DNA of 64,000 nucleotides from Pseudomonas vancouverensis (GCF_004348895.1 NZ_RRZK01000014.1:41313-105312); one strand, 5' to 3'; positions 53,950 to 63,638 are shown, numbered from the stretch's first letter. A program made the numbers and translations. The notes: generated by a model from the letters alone, not told the origin.

Positions 53950-55056
53950 ATGGGCAAGACGCTGCTTAAGGTGATTTCCAGTCTGTTTGTTGTACCCCTG
54001 ACATTGAATGCCTACGCCGCTCAAGTGGACGACAGCAACACGCTGCGGCTGTACAACTGGGCGGATTACATCGGCGAGAAAACCATCGCCGATTTCGAAA
54101 AGGCCACCGGCATCAAGGTGGTCTACGACACCTTCGATTCCTACGAAACGGTGCAGGCCAAGTTGCTCACCGGTCACTCCGGTTATGACCTGATCGTCCT
54201 GAACGCATCCCTCGCGCCGCCGCTGATCAAGGCCAAGGTGTTCCAGCCGCTGGACAAGAAACAGCTGCCGGGCTGGACCAACCTTGACCCGAAAATCCTC
54301 GAAGACCTGCAAGGCTATGACCCCGGCACCCAGTATTCGGCGCCCTACACCTGGGGCAGCAACGGCGTGACCTACAACGTCGACAAGATCAAGGAGCGCA
54401 TGCCGGACGCGCCGATCGGTTCGCTGGCGATGATTTTCGATCCGAAGATCGTCTCCAAATTCGCCGACTGCGGGGTGACCTTGCTCGATGCGCCGACCGA
54501 AGTCATCCCCATGGCCCTGACGTACCTGGGGCGCGACCCACGCAGCGCTGCACCGGCGGACCTGAAAGCCGCGCAAGACCTGCTGCTGTCGGTACGGCCG
54601 TACATCCGCAAGTTCGACTCGGTCAATTACCTGACCAGCCTGCCCAATGGCGACGTGTGCATGGCCATGACCTGGTCCGGCGATTACGCCACCGCCATGG
54701 CCCGTGCGAACGAAGCCAAGAAGCAGATCAACCTGGCGTACTTCATTCCCAAGGAAGGTTCGCTGATCTGGTTCGACAACATGTACATCCCGGCCGATGC
54801 GACCCACGTCGCCAATGCCCACAAGTTTCTCGACTACCTGATGCAGCCGCAGGTGATGGCCGACGTAAGTGACTTCATCAACTACGCCAACAGCAACGCG
54901 GCGGCCACGCCTTTGTTGACCGCCGAAGTGCGCGACAACCCGGCGATCTACCCCGACGCACAAACCCGCGAACGCCTGTTCCCGCAGAAAACCCAGGACG
55001 CCAAGGACATGCGCGCCATCACCCGGGTCTGGAGCACGGTAAAAAGCGGCATCTGA
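53950..55056 (+). CDS. PotF/SpuD-like polyamine-binding protein
   Basis: A 368-aa periplasmic binding protein of the spermidine/putrescine family. Signal peptide ends AYA-AQ (about residue 24). Family landmarks are LRLYNWADYIGEKTIADFEKATGIKVVYDTFDSYE, the hinge APYTWGSNGVTYN, AMTWSGDYATAM and IPKEGSLIWFDNMYIP, with acidic and aromatic residues that clamp diamines. No permease or ATPase is adjacent. The aminotransferase that follows after 57 bp suggests import of a diamine or similar amine for transamination. Confidence 0.9.
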   Translation: MGKTLLKVISSLFVVPLTLNAYAAQVDDSNTLRLYNWADYIGEKTIADFEKATGIKVVYDTFDSYETVQAKLLTGHSGYDLIVLNASLAPPLIKAKVFQPLDKKQLPGWTNLDPKILEDLQGYDPGTQYSAPYTWGSNGVTYNVDKIKERMPDAPIGSLAMIFDPKIVSKFADCGVTLLDAPTEVIPMALTYLGRDPRSAAPADLKAAQDLLLSVRPYIRKFDSVNYLTSLPNGDVCMAMTWSGDYATAMARANEAKKQINLAYFIPKEGSLIWFDNMYIPADATHVANAHKFLDYLMQPQVMADVSDFINYANSNAAATPLLTAEVRDNPAIYPDAQTRERLFPQKTQDAKDMRAITRVWSTVKSGI

Positions 55057-55113
55057 CACTGACGCACCCCCGACGTCCATTGATCGTTAGTTCATTCGGT
55101 TAGAGGTTTATTT

Positions 55114-56532
55114 ATGGCGACTCCAACACGCACCGCATTTTCGCCAGCGGACGAAACCAGACTGGTCAAGGCCGACAAGGCCCACCACATGCACGGCTAC
55201 CACATGTTCGACGAGCACGCCGAACAGGGCTCGCTGAACATAGTCGCCGGCGACGGCGCCTACATCTACGACACCCATGGCAACCGCTTTCTCGACGCCG
55301 TGGGCGGCATGTGGTGCACCAACATTGGCCTCGGTCGCGAGGAAATGGCCGAGGCCATCGCCGATCAGGTACGGCAGCTTGCGTATTCGAATCCGTTTTC
55401 CGACATGTCCAACAACGTGGCCATCGAGTTGTGCGAGAAACTCGCCAGCCTGGCGCCGGGCGACCTGGATCATGTGTTCCTCACCACTGGCGGTTCCACG
55501 GCCGTCGACACCGCCTACCGCTTGATCCAGTTCTACCAGAACTGCCGTGGCAAATCGCACAAGAAACACATCATTGCGCGGTTCAACGCCTATCACGGCT
55601 CGACCACGCTGACCATGTCGATCGGCAACAAGGCCGCCGACCGGGTGCCGGAGTTCGACTACGCCAACCCGTTGATCCACCACGTCTCCAACCCGAATCC
55701 GTACCGCGCGCCGAACGGTATGAATGAGGCGCAGTTCCTTGAATTCCTGGTCAAGGAATTCGAAGACAAGATCCTGGAGATCGGCGCCGACAACGTCGCC
55801 GGGTTTTTCGCCGAGCCGATCATGGGCTCGGGTGGGGTGATCATTCCGCCGCAGGGTTATCTCAAGCGCATGTGGCAGGTGTGCCAGCGCTACGACATCC
55901 TGTTCGTCGCCGACGAAGTGGTGACCTCGTTCGGACGCCTGGGCAAGTTCTTCGCCTCCTACGACGTGTTTGATGTGCAGCCGGACATCATCACCACCGC
56001 CAAAGGCCTGACTTCGGCTTACCTGCCGCTGGGCGCGTGCATCTTTTCCGAGCGCATCTGGAAAGTCATCGCCGAGCCGGGCAAGGGTCGCTGCTTCACC
56101 CACGGTTTCACCTACAGCGGGCACCCGGTGTGCTGCACCGCGGCGCTGAAGAACATCGAGATCATCGAGCGGGAACACCTGCTGGCCCACGTCGATACCG
56201 TCGGCGCCTATCTGGAAGAACGCCTGGCAACCCTGCGCGACTTGCCGCTGGTGGGCGACGTGCGCTGCCAGAAACTCATGGCCTGCGTGGAGTTCGTCGC
56301 CGATAAACGCAGCAAGGCGTTGTTCCCGGACGAGGTCAACATTGGCGAGAAAATTCACGTGCGCGCCCAGGCTCGGGGCTTGCTGGTGCGGCCGATCATG
56401 CACCTGAACGTGATGTCGCCGCCGTTGATCCTGACGCTGGCCCAGGTCGATGAAATCGTCGAAACCCTGCGCGAATGCATCATTGAAGTCGCCGCCGAGC
56501 TGCAAGCCAGCGGCCAGTATGGCGGCCAATGA
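55114..56532 (+). CDS. Class III omega-aminotransferase (SpuC-like)
   Basis: A 472-aa PLP aminotransferase. Cofactor residues: Asp in FVADEVVTSFGR, PLP Lys297 in IITTAKGLTSAYLPLGA, and the TGGSTAVDTAYRL phosphate cup. Resembles polyamine- or omega-amino-acid:pyruvate aminotransferases such as SpuC. Acts in the cytoplasm to turn an amine such as putrescine into the aldehyde. Co-transcribed with the upstream PotF-like gene and the downstream LuxR-type gene. Confidence 0.9.
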   Translation: MATPTRTAFSPADETRLVKADKAHHMHGYHMFDEHAEQGSLNIVAGDGAYIYDTHGNRFLDAVGGMWCTNIGLGREEMAEAIADQVRQLAYSNPFSDMSNNVAIELCEKLASLAPGDLDHVFLTTGGSTAVDTAYRLIQFYQNCRGKSHKKHIIARFNAYHGSTTLTMSIGNKAADRVPEFDYANPLIHHVSNPNPYRAPNGMNEAQFLEFLVKEFEDKILEIGADNVAGFFAEPIMGSGGVIIPPQGYLKRMWQVCQRYDILFVADEVVTSFGRLGKFFASYDVFDVQPDIITTAKGLTSAYLPLGACIFSERIWKVIAEPGKGRCFTHGFTYSGHPVCCTAALKNIEIIEREHLLAHVDTVGAYLEERLATLRDLPLVGDVRCQKLMACVEFVADKRSKALFPDEVNIGEKIHVRAQARGLLVRPIMHLNVMSPPLILTLAQVDEIVETLRECIIEVAAELQASGQYGGQ

Positions 56533-56585
56533 ATTTGCCATTCAGGCTTTTACCAGGGGCCGCTGCACCCGCTAGACTGCGGGGC

Positions 56586-57437
56586 ATGAGCAAACCAGAC
56601 GACAACACACTGATCGCAATGCCCTTCGGGGCATTGCACCAATGGCATGGGGGAATGCGCGAGGCATTCGCCCATATCGACGAGCCTGACGCCTTGCAAT
56701 ACCTGGCCTCGGCCCTGGCGCAACTGGTGTCGGTGGAGTCGATGATGATCAGCCTGGAGCGCAAGGATCGCGCCCCGCAGTTGCTGCATCAACTGGGCAT
56801 TGCCGAGGCGTATCAGGTCTCGCTGCTGGAGCGCTATTTTTCCGGGGGCTATTTGCTCGATCCGTTCTGCCTGGCGGTGGAGCAGGGCCTGGCCCAGGGC
56901 TTTTATCACCTGGAAGAAATCGCCCCGGACAGCTTCTTCGACAGTGACTACTACAAGGCCTATTACCTGAACGCCGGTTGCTCGGAAGACAGTTATTACA
57001 TCGTCGATACCGGCAACGACACGAAGATTTCCGTGAGCCTGTTTCAAGGTTACGGCGGCGAATGCCTGAGCCTGGATCAGCTCAATCTGCTGCGCGCCGT
57101 GGAGCCGCTGGTGCGGGAATTCATCAGTGAATTCAGCCAGCGTGGCTTGCTGCGTCGGCACGAGATCGAGTGTGATAAGGATCAGGGGTTACGCGATGAT
57201 CTCAAGCATCGAGTACAAGCGGCGTTCGAGCATTTCGGCAGCGACCTGCTGACCGAGCGCGAGCGGGAAGTGGCGCACATGGTCCTGCGCGGGCATTCGG
57301 TGAAATCCACGGCCAGCGAGATGGGCATCTCCCCGGAAACCGTGCGCATGCACCGCAAGAATCTGTATCTGAAGCTGGAAGTGGGTTCGCAGTCGGAGTT
57401 GTTTGCGCTGTTTATCGAGTGGTTGCGCAGGCACTGA
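56586..57437 (+). CDS. LuxR-family regulator of the amine-use operon
   Basis: A 283-aa protein with a C-terminal LuxR helix-turn-helix (LLTEREREVAHMVLRGHSVKSTASEMGISPETVRMHRKNLYLKLEV). The N-terminal about 200 residues match no named sensory domain with confidence; they are not an obvious AHL-binding or receiver domain. An ATG at 56529 that overlaps the aminotransferase stop (ATGA) would add 19 residues. The start at 56586 is preferred because the extra stretch is Pro/Ala/Arg-rich and unlike a domain. It likely senses the amine or its product and controls this operon. Confidence 0.82.
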   Translation: MSKPDDNTLIAMPFGALHQWHGGMREAFAHIDEPDALQYLASALAQLVSVESMMISLERKDRAPQLLHQLGIAEAYQVSLLERYFSGGYLLDPFCLAVEQGLAQGFYHLEEIAPDSFFDSDYYKAYYLNAGCSEDSYYIVDTGNDTKISVSLFQGYGGECLSLDQLNLLRAVEPLVREFISEFSQRGLLRRHEIECDKDQGLRDDLKHRVQAAFEHFGSDLLTEREREVAHMVLRGHSVKSTASEMGISPETVRMHRKNLYLKLEVGSQSELFALFIEWLRRH

Positions 57438-57458
57438 TCTTTCTGACTCACTCATAAC

Positions 57459-57562
57459 CCTGTAGGAGCGAGCATGCTCGCGAAGAACGTCTCGACGACG
57501 CGTGCTGTCAGGCAGTCCGCGTAATCGTTGACCTCCATCGCGAGCATGCTCGCTCCTACAGG
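57459..57562. repeat. REP pair (BIME-like)
   Basis: CCTGTAGGAGCGAGCATGCT and AGCATGCTCGCTCCTACAGG are perfect inverted arms between the LuxR gene and paaZ, which converge. Confidence 0.88.
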
Positions 57563-57607
57563 TGAGGGTTGGTTGACCACAGATGTGTGGTCAACCGGGG
57601 CTTCAGA

Positions 57608-59662
57608 TCAATCCTCGCGTTTGACCACCAACGTCAAAATGTCATAGCTCGCCACCAGTTCACCCAGCTGGTTGGTCACTTCCACATCCCATGCCACTAC
57701 GCCTTGCGGAACGCCCTGCGGGCTCTTCTTGCCCTGGTCGATCTTGCGCTTGCAGGTCAGGCGCGCCTGGATGGTGTCGCCGATGCCCACCGGGTTGATG
57801 AAGCGCAGGGTGTCGAGGCCGTAGTTGGCCAGAACCGGGCCTACACCAGGGGAGACGAACAGACCCGCTGCTGCCGACAGCACGAAGTAACCGTGGGCGA
57901 TGCGCTTGCCGAACTGCGATTCCTTGGCGGCGATGTCGTCGAAGTGCATGTAGAAGTGGTCGCCCGACAGGCAGCCGAAGTTGACCAGGTCTGCTTCGGT
58001 GACGGTGCGGCGGTGGGTCAGCAGCGACTCGCCGATCTGCAGGTCCTGGAAGTAGCGGCGGAACGGGTGCACGTCGGTCTCGATGACCTTGGCGCCGCGC
58101 ACGTATTCGCCGGTGACGGCTGCCAGCATGGTCGGCGAGCCTTGTACCGCGGCGCGTTGCAGGTAGTGCTTGACCGCGCGCAGGCCACCGAGCTCTTCAC
58201 CGCCACCAGCACGACCCGGGCCGCCGTGCTTGAGTTGCGGCAGCGGCGAGCCGTGACCGGTGGATTCGCCGGCGCAGTTACGGTCCAGTACCAGCAGACG
58301 ACCGTGCAGGGCGGCGGCAACCGGAACGGCTTTGGCGGCGATTTTTGGATCCTTGGTCACCAGGCTGGCGACCAGGCTGCCCTTGCCGCGAGCGGCCAGG
58401 GCCAGGGCCTCGTCGATGTCATCGTAAGCCATCAGGGTGCTGACCGGACCGAAGGCTTCGATGTCGTGGGCGCCACCTTCGGCATGCGGGTCGCGGGCTT
58501 GCAGCAGGGTCGGGGCGAAGAACGCGCCCTTGTCGACGTTCACGCCGCGCGGCTCGAAACCGTCGCGAGCGCCAAACAGCAGGTCGCTGCTCTGCAGCAG
58601 CATTTCCAGGCGCTCGGCGACGTCTTTCTGCTGATCGTGGGACGCCAGAGCACCCATGCGCACGCCTTCCACCGACGGGTCGCCGACCACGACCTTGGCC
58701 AGACGATCGCGCAGGCGTGTGGCGACTGCATCGATGTGTTTGGCCGGGACGATGGCGCGGCGGATGGCGGTGCATTTCTGCCCGGCCTTGGTGGTCATCT
58801 CGCGGGCGACTTCCTTGATGAACAGCTCGAACTCTTCGTCGTCCGGGGTCACGTCCGGGGCGAGGATGGCGCAGTTCAGCGAGTCAGCCTCGGCGGTGAA
58901 CGGCACCGAGTTGCGGATCAGGTTCGGGTTGACCCGCAGTTTGGCCGCGGTGTCGGCGGAACCGGTGAAGGTCACCACGTCCTGGCCTTGCAGGCGGTCC
59001 AGCAGGTCGCCGGTGCCGCCGATGATCAGTTGCAGACTGCCGGCCGGCAACAGGCCGGATTCGTCCATCAGGCGCACCACGGCTTCGGTCAGGTAGCTGG
59101 TGGCGCTGGCTGGTTTGACGATGCACGGCATGCCGGCGAGGAAGCTTGGCGCAAACTTTTCCAGCATGCCCCAGATCGGGAAGTTGAAGGCGTTGATGTG
59201 CACGGCCACACCACCGCGCGGTACCAGGATGTGGGTACCGGCGAACGAGCCCATTTTGCTCAGTTGCAGGGCCGGGCCTTCGTGCACGACGTTGCCCGAC
59301 GGCAGCTCGCGGGAACCGAGGCTGGCGTAGGTGAACAGGGTGCTGTTGCCGCCTTCGATGTCGATCCAGCTGTCGGCACGGGTCGCGCCACTGTGGTGGG
59401 AAATCGCGTAGAGCTGTTCCTTGCGCTCGGCCAGGTACAGGGCCAGGGCCTTCAAGCGTTGGGCGCGTTGCTGGAAGTCCAGCGCCATCAGACCGCTGAC
59501 GCCTTGGCGGCGACCATGTTCGATGGCCTCGGCGAAGTCCGGGCGCTCTTCGTGGGTACGGGCGATTTCATGGCCGTCGATGGCGCTGCGCAGGATTTGT
59601 GCGCCTTGCTGGCCGATCCAGCGACCGGCGATGAAGCTTTGCAGGGTAGGGGCTTGGGACAT
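57608..59662 (-). CDS. paaZ: Bifunctional oxepin-CoA hydrolase/aldehyde dehydrogenase PaaZ
   Basis: A 684-aa fusion. Residues 1 to about 520 are an NAD(P) aldehyde dehydrogenase (NAFNFPIWGMLEKFAPSFLAG, the active Cys in TTKAGQKCTAIRR, a late EAFGPVSTL). Residues about 535-684 are a MaoC-like hotdog hydratase (LVNFGCLSGDHFYMHFDD, GKRIAHGYFVLSAAAGLFV). PaaZ opens the oxepin-CoA ring and oxidises the resulting aldehyde in phenylacetate catabolism. AGGAG precedes the ATG at 59662. Last gene after paaE, separated by 204 bp with a REP, so it may also have its own promoter. Confidence 0.94.
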   Translation of the reverse strand: MSQAPTLQSFIAGRWIGQQGAQILRSAIDGHEIARTHEERPDFAEAIEHGRRQGVSGLMALDFQQRAQRLKALALYLAERKEQLYAISHHSGATRADSWIDIEGGNSTLFTYASLGSRELPSGNVVHEGPALQLSKMGSFAGTHILVPRGGVAVHINAFNFPIWGMLEKFAPSFLAGMPCIVKPASATSYLTEAVVRLMDESGLLPAGSLQLIIGGTGDLLDRLQGQDVVTFTGSADTAAKLRVNPNLIRNSVPFTAEADSLNCAILAPDVTPDDEEFELFIKEVAREMTTKAGQKCTAIRRAIVPAKHIDAVATRLRDRLAKVVVGDPSVEGVRMGALASHDQQKDVAERLEMLLQSSDLLFGARDGFEPRGVNVDKGAFFAPTLLQARDPHAEGGAHDIEAFGPVSTLMAYDDIDEALALAARGKGSLVASLVTKDPKIAAKAVPVAAALHGRLLVLDRNCAGESTGHGSPLPQLKHGGPGRAGGGEELGGLRAVKHYLQRAAVQGSPTMLAAVTGEYVRGAKVIETDVHPFRRYFQDLQIGESLLTHRRTVTEADLVNFGCLSGDHFYMHFDDIAAKESQFGKRIAHGYFVLSAAAGLFVSPGVGPVLANYGLDTLRFINPVGIGDTIQARLTCKRKIDQGKKSPQGVPQGVVAWDVEVTNQLGELVASYDILTLVVKRED

Positions 59663-59718
59663 GTTGGCTCCTGGAATCAAAATAGGCATGGCGCGATGCC
59701 GAATAAACTGAGCTGCAC

Positions 59719-59850
59719 TGTGGCGAGGGAGCTTGCTCCCGCTGGGTTGCGAAGCGACCCCAAAATGCAGGAATCGGTTCTTTAGAAAAACCGGATTCAG
59801 CGGATGGGCGGCTGCTGCGCAGCCGAGCGGGAGCAAGCTCCCTCGCCACA
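59719..59850. repeat. Large REP-like inverted repeat between paaZ and paaE
   Basis: The arms TGTGGCGAGGGAGCTTGCTC and GAGCAAGCTCCCTCGCCACA are complementary over about 24 bp, 80 bp apart. A variant REP type (GTGGCGAGGGAGC) fills most of the gap. Confidence 0.85.
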
Positions 59851-59866
59851 GGTATTCGAGAGATTT

Positions 59867-60943
59867 TTAGAGCTGGTCGAAATCCAGCACGACCTTGTCG
59901 CTGATCGGGAAGGCCTGGCACGACAGCACGTAACCGGCGGCCACTTCGTAGTCTTCCAGGGCGTGGTTGCTGTCCATTTCCACTTCGCCTTCGATGACCT
60001 TGCACTTGCAGGTCGAGCACACGCCGGCCTTGCACGAGTAGGGCAGTTCCGCGCCTTGCTCGTTACCGGCATCGAGGATGCTCACGCTGTTGCGCGGCAG
60101 GTCGAAGGCCAGGGCGCGGCCGTCGCTGATCACGGTGATCTGGCTGACAGCAGCGTCCACCTGACGGGCGGCTTCGCGGGCGGCGCGTTTCTGCTCGCTG
60201 CCGGCGGCGGCGAACAGTTCAAAGTGGATGCGCTCGGGCTGCATGCCCTTGGCCTTGAGGCTGTCGCGCACGGTTTCGGTCATTTCCTGCGGGCCGCAGA
60301 TGAAGGCCGCATCAAGGGTTTTGACGTCCAGCCAGCGAGTGAACAGTTGCTCGCATTTCTCGGCGTTGATCCGGCCGTTGTACAGGTCGACGTCCTGCTG
60401 CTCGCGGCTGAACACGAAGATCAGGTTCAGGCGTTGCAGGTAGCGGTTTTTCAGGTCTTCGAGCTGTTCGCGGAACAATGCGCCGGAGCTGGAGCGGTTG
60501 CCGTAGAGCAGGGTCACGCGGCTGTGGGGCTCGGTTTCCAGGGTGGTCTTGATGATCGACAGGATCGGCGTGATGCCGCTGCCCGCGGCCACCGCCAGGT
60601 AGTTGCCGTGGCGTGCCGGGTCGAGCTCGACGCAGAAGTGGCCGGCCGGTGGCATGACTTCCAGGGTGTGTCCGGCCTTGAGCTGTTCGTTGGCGAACGC
60701 AGAGAAACGCCCGCCGGCCACACGCTTGACCGCCACGCGCAGTTCACCGTCGTTGACCCCGGTGCAGATCGAATAGGAGCGACGCACTTCCTCGCCGTCC
60801 AGATGCGTACGCATCACCAGGTGCTGGCCCTGGGTGAAGTGGAAACTGTCTTGCAGCTCCTGGGGAATCTCGAAGGCGATGGACACCGCATCGCGGGTCT
60901 CGGCGCGCACGTCCTTGATGGTCAGGCTGTGAAATTTGCTCAT
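59867..60943 (-). CDS. paaE: Phenylacetyl-CoA epoxidase reductase PaaE
   Basis: A 358-aa flavin and iron-sulfur reductase. FAD-binding block RRSYSICTGVNDG, NAD-binding GSGITPILSIIKTTL and CGPQEMTE, and a C-terminal plant-type 2Fe-2S ferredoxin domain with the Cys pattern CKAGVCSTC plus a distal Cys (VLSCQ). It passes electrons from NADPH to the PaaAC epoxidase. 34 bp after paaD. Confidence 0.94.
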   Translation of the reverse strand: MSKFHSLTIKDVRAETRDAVSIAFEIPQELQDSFHFTQGQHLVMRTHLDGEEVRRSYSICTGVNDGELRVAVKRVAGGRFSAFANEQLKAGHTLEVMPPAGHFCVELDPARHGNYLAVAAGSGITPILSIIKTTLETEPHSRVTLLYGNRSSSGALFREQLEDLKNRYLQRLNLIFVFSREQQDVDLYNGRINAEKCEQLFTRWLDVKTLDAAFICGPQEMTETVRDSLKAKGMQPERIHFELFAAAGSEQKRAAREAARQVDAAVSQITVISDGRALAFDLPRNSVSILDAGNEQGAELPYSCKAGVCSTCKCKVIEGEVEMDSNHALEDYEVAAGYVLSCQAFPISDKVVLDFDQL

Positions 60944-60977
60944 TGTTGTTCTCCAGCTGAGACGGGCGACTCGCCGC

Positions 60978-61511
60978 TCAGATGCACTTGAAATAGTCGA
61001 ACGGTTCCCGGCAATCGACGCAGCGGTACAGCGCCTTGCACGCGGTGGAGCCGAACTCGCTGAGCACCTCGGTGTGGGCGCTGCCGCATTGCGGGCACAG
61101 CACCTGCGGGCTTTCGCCGAGCAGGCTGCGCTTGCTGGAACTGCCCTCGGGCGGCGCGATGCCGTAGGCGCGCAGGCGTTCACGGCCGCTGGCGCTGATC
61201 CAGTCGGTGGTCCAGGCCGGGGTCAATTTGCGCTCCAATTGCGGCGCCTTGAATCCGGCCAGTTCCAGCGCCTCGCGAATGTCACTCTCGATCACTTCGG
61301 TGGCGGGGCAACCGGAGTAGGTCGGCGTGACCACCACGTGCAAATGACCGGCCTGCCAGTCCAGATCGCGGACGATGCCGAGGTCAACCACGCTGACCAC
61401 CGGCACTTCCGGGTCCATGACCTCCGACAGGATCGCCCACGCGGCTGCCAGGTCGGTCGGTTGAGCCGGCCGGGCGCCGAGGTCGCTGGCGATCAGATCA
61501 CCAGGTTGCAT
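60978..61511 (-). CDS. paaD: Phenylacetyl-CoA epoxidase assembly protein PaaD
   Basis: A 177-aa protein. The N-terminal DUF59/MIP18 domain shows MDPEVPVVSVVDLGIVRDL and VTPTYSGCPATEVIESDI, and the C-terminal zinc-ribbon-like motif has CPQCGSAHTEV with CVDC. PaaD is needed for Fe-S or metal assembly of the complex, probably of PaaE. The gene start overlaps paaC by 14 bp. Confidence 0.93.
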   Translation of the reverse strand: MQPGDLIASDLGARPAQPTDLAAAWAILSEVMDPEVPVVSVVDLGIVRDLDWQAGHLHVVVTPTYSGCPATEVIESDIREALELAGFKAPQLERKLTPAWTTDWISASGRERLRAYGIAPPEGSSSKRSLLGESPQVLCPQCGSAHTEVLSEFGSTACKALYRCVDCREPFDYFKCI

Positions 61512-62259
61512 CGGGGTACGCTCGTGGCAGGAACTGCATCTCCGCCAGCAAAATGCCCAGGTGTTCGGTGTGCAGGCCTTTGCGCGCATTGAGGTAGAAG
61601 TAGTTCGCTGCAGCCGGGACGGGCAGGGTGGCGCTGGCGAAAATCGCCTCGACCTTTGCCTGCCATTGCGCGGCGACGCTGGCGATGTCCGGGGTGATGC
61701 CGGCGGCGCACAGACGCTGTTCGCTGTCATCGGCGGCGATCAGCTCGACGGTGAAACGCCAGACTTCAGGAATCGCCGCGAGCATGCGCTGGTGGCTTTC
61801 CTCGGTGCCGTCACCCATGCGCTCGATCCACTCACCGGAGCGGCGAATGTGATAGGTCACTTCCTTCACCGCCTTGGCGGCGATGCCGGCAAGGCGTTCG
61901 TCACTGGACTGGCTCAGCCCCTGCAACACCGGCAAATGCCAGGCGTCGTAGAGGAACTGCTTGAGCATGGTCACGGCGAAGTCGCCGTTGGGTTGTTCCA
62001 CCAGCAGCAGGTTGCGATAGGCGCGCTCGTCGCGACGGAACGCCAGGTGATCGGCATCACGGCCATCGCCCAGCAGTTCGGCGGCATATTCCAGCCAGTT
62101 GCGCGCCTGGCCGACGAGGTCGAGGCCGACGTTCATCAGCGCCAGCTCTTCTTCCAGGGCCGGGGCCTTGCCGCACCACTGGCACAGGCGCTGGCCCTGG
62201 ATCAGGGCACTGTCACCGAGGCGCAGCAGGTATTCGATCAGATCAGTCTTGTTGTCCAT
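61498..62259 (-). CDS. paaC: Phenylacetyl-CoA epoxidase structural subunit PaaC
   Basis: A 253-aa four-helix ferritin-like subunit without a full diiron site. Typical sequence includes LCQWCGKAPALEEELALMNVGLDLVGQARNW, LLVEQPNGDFAVTMLKQFLYDAWH and KEVTYHIRRSGEWIERMGDGTEESH. Pairs with PaaA. The ATG at 62259 follows GAGGT; a GTG four codons earlier overlaps the paaB stop and is the alternative. Confidence 0.93.
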   Translation of the reverse strand: MDNKTDLIEYLLRLGDSALIQGQRLCQWCGKAPALEEELALMNVGLDLVGQARNWLEYAAELLGDGRDADHLAFRRDERAYRNLLLVEQPNGDFAVTMLKQFLYDAWHLPVLQGLSQSSDERLAGIAAKAVKEVTYHIRRSGEWIERMGDGTEESHQRMLAAIPEVWRFTVELIAADDSEQRLCAAGITPDIASVAAQWQAKVEAIFASATLPVPAAANYFYLNARKGLHTEHLGILLAEMQFLPRAYPDATW

Positions 62260-62267
62260 GGTCGACC

Positions 62268-62549
62268 TCACATGTGCCCGACTTCGGCCGGCAGCTCGTA
62301 GAAGCTGGCATGGCGATACACCTTGTCGTCCGACGGATCGAACAGCGGGTCTTTTTCATCCGGCGACGAAGCGGTGATCAGCGCCGACGGCACCACCCAC
62401 AGGCTCACGCCTTCGCTGCGACGGGTGTACAGCTCGCGGGCGTTTTCGATGGCCATGGTGGTGTCGGCGGCGTGCACGCTACCGACATGCTTGTGGTTCA
62501 GGCCGTGCTTGCTGCGCACGAAGACTTCGAAAAGGGTCCATTCGGACAT
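62268..62549 (-). CDS. paaB: Phenylacetyl-CoA epoxidase subunit PaaB
   Basis: A 93-aa protein with the PaaB family sequence: WTLFEVFVRSKHGLNHKHVGSVHA, then AIENARELYTRR and GVSLWVVPS. It bridges PaaAC heterodimers in the multicomponent epoxidase. 28 bp after paaA. Confidence 0.95.
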   Translation of the reverse strand: MSEWTLFEVFVRSKHGLNHKHVGSVHAADTTMAIENARELYTRRSEGVSLWVVPSALITASSPDEKDPLFDPSDDKVYRHASFYELPAEVGHM

Positions 62550-62577
62550 GGCGGTGTCTCCAGATCAGGTGGCCGAA

Positions 62578-63567
62578 TCAGGCGGCGTTCTTGTTTTGTT
62601 TTTTGCGGGCGTGGGCGACGGCGGCTTCGCGAACCCAGGCGCCGTCTTCCATCGCCTTGCGGCGGGTGGCGACACGTTCCTGGTTGCACGGGCCGTTGCC
62701 CTTGAGCACTTCGTAGAATTCGTTCCACTGGATCTCGCCGAAGTCGTAGTGACCGCGTTCGGCGTTCCACTTCAGGTCAGGATCCGGGCAGGTGCAGCCG
62801 AGCAATTCGAGTTGCGGGATGGTCTGGTCGATGAAGCGCTGGCGCAGTTCGTCGTTGCTCTGGCGCTTGATTTTCCAGGCCATGGATTGCGCGCTGTTCG
62901 GCGAGTGTTCGTCGCTCGGGCCGAACATCATCAGCGACGGCCACCACAGGCGGTTGATCGCGTCCTGGACCATGTCTTTTTGCGCCTGATTGCCATGACG
63001 CATCATGGTCAGGAGGATTTCGTAGCCCTGGCGCTGGTGGAAGCTCTCTTCCTTGCAGATACGGATCATCGCCCGCGAGTACGGACCGTAGGAGGTGCGT
63101 TGCAGCACCACCTGGTTGACGATCGCGGCGCCATCGACCAGCCAGCCCACGGCGCCCATGTCGGCCCAGTTCAGGGTCGGGTAATTGAAGATGCTCGAGT
63201 ACTTGGCCTTGCCGCTGTGCAGCTTGGCGATTTCTTCATCGCGGTCGGCGCCCAGGGTTTCCATGGCGCTGTACAGGTACAGGCCGTGACCGGCTTCGTC
63301 CTGGATCTTGGCCATCAGTTGCAGTTTGCGTTTGAGCGAAGGCGCGCGGGTGACCCAGTTGCCTTCGGGCAGCATGCCGACGATTTCGGAGTGGGCGTGC
63401 TGGGAAATCTGCCGGATCAGGGTCTGGCGGTAGGCATCTGGCATCCAGTTCTTGGCTTCGATCTTGATTTCTGAATCGATTTTTTCCTGGAATGCGCGTT
63501 CCTCTTCGGACATCTCCGAGAGGTCCTTGATGCGCTTGACGCCGGTTTCTACGAGCTGTGCGTACAT
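62578..63567 (-). CDS. paaA: Phenylacetyl-CoA epoxidase catalytic subunit PaaA
   Basis: A 329-aa catalytic diiron monooxygenase subunit. Iron-ligand patterns are visible in [20 protein letters not shown] and [16 protein letters not shown]. Substrate-side sequence ends NERV-like ([20 protein letters not shown]). It epoxidises phenylacetyl-CoA with PaaB, C, D and E. First gene of paaABCDE. The ATG at 63567 begins the usual MYAQLVETG; upstream in-frame sequence is repeat-derived and rejected. Confidence 0.95.
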   Translation of the reverse strand: MYAQLVETGVKRIKDLSEMSEEERAFQEKIDSEIKIEAKNWMPDAYRQTLIRQISQHAHSEIVGMLPEGNWVTRAPSLKRKLQLMAKIQDEAGHGLYLYSAMETLGADRDEEIAKLHSGKAKYSSIFNYPTLNWADMGAVGWLVDGAAIVNQVVLQRTSYGPYSRAMIRICKEESFHQRQGYEILLTMMRHGNQAQKDMVQDAINRLWWPSLMMFGPSDEHSPNSAQSMAWKIKRQSNDELRQRFIDQTIPQLELLGCTCPDPDLKWNAERGHYDFGEIQWNEFYEVLKGNGPCNQERVATRRKAMEDGAWVREAAVAHARKKQNKNAA

Positions 63568-63609
63568 TTTTGTGTTCCCGCCTGGAATCTGTTCTGGGGC
63601 ATTGGGAAC

Positions 63610-63638
63610 TTTATAAGCGATACAGAAATTAATATCAA
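63610..63638 (-). promoter_or_regulatory. Sigma-70 promoter and operator region of paaA
   Basis: On the minus strand TTGATA and TATAAA are spaced by 17 bp, 43-71 bp upstream of paaA. AAGCGATACA at 63615-63624, inside this promoter, is mirrored exactly by TGTATCGCTT at 63667-63676. The inverted pair around the promoter looks like operator sites for a phenylacetyl-CoA-responsive repressor; the regulator gene is not in the window. Confidence 0.6.

Noticed and set aside
57569..59785. A long open frame antisense to paaZ
   Set aside because: Mirror of a well-recognised bifunctional enzyme; no family match or ribosome binding site.
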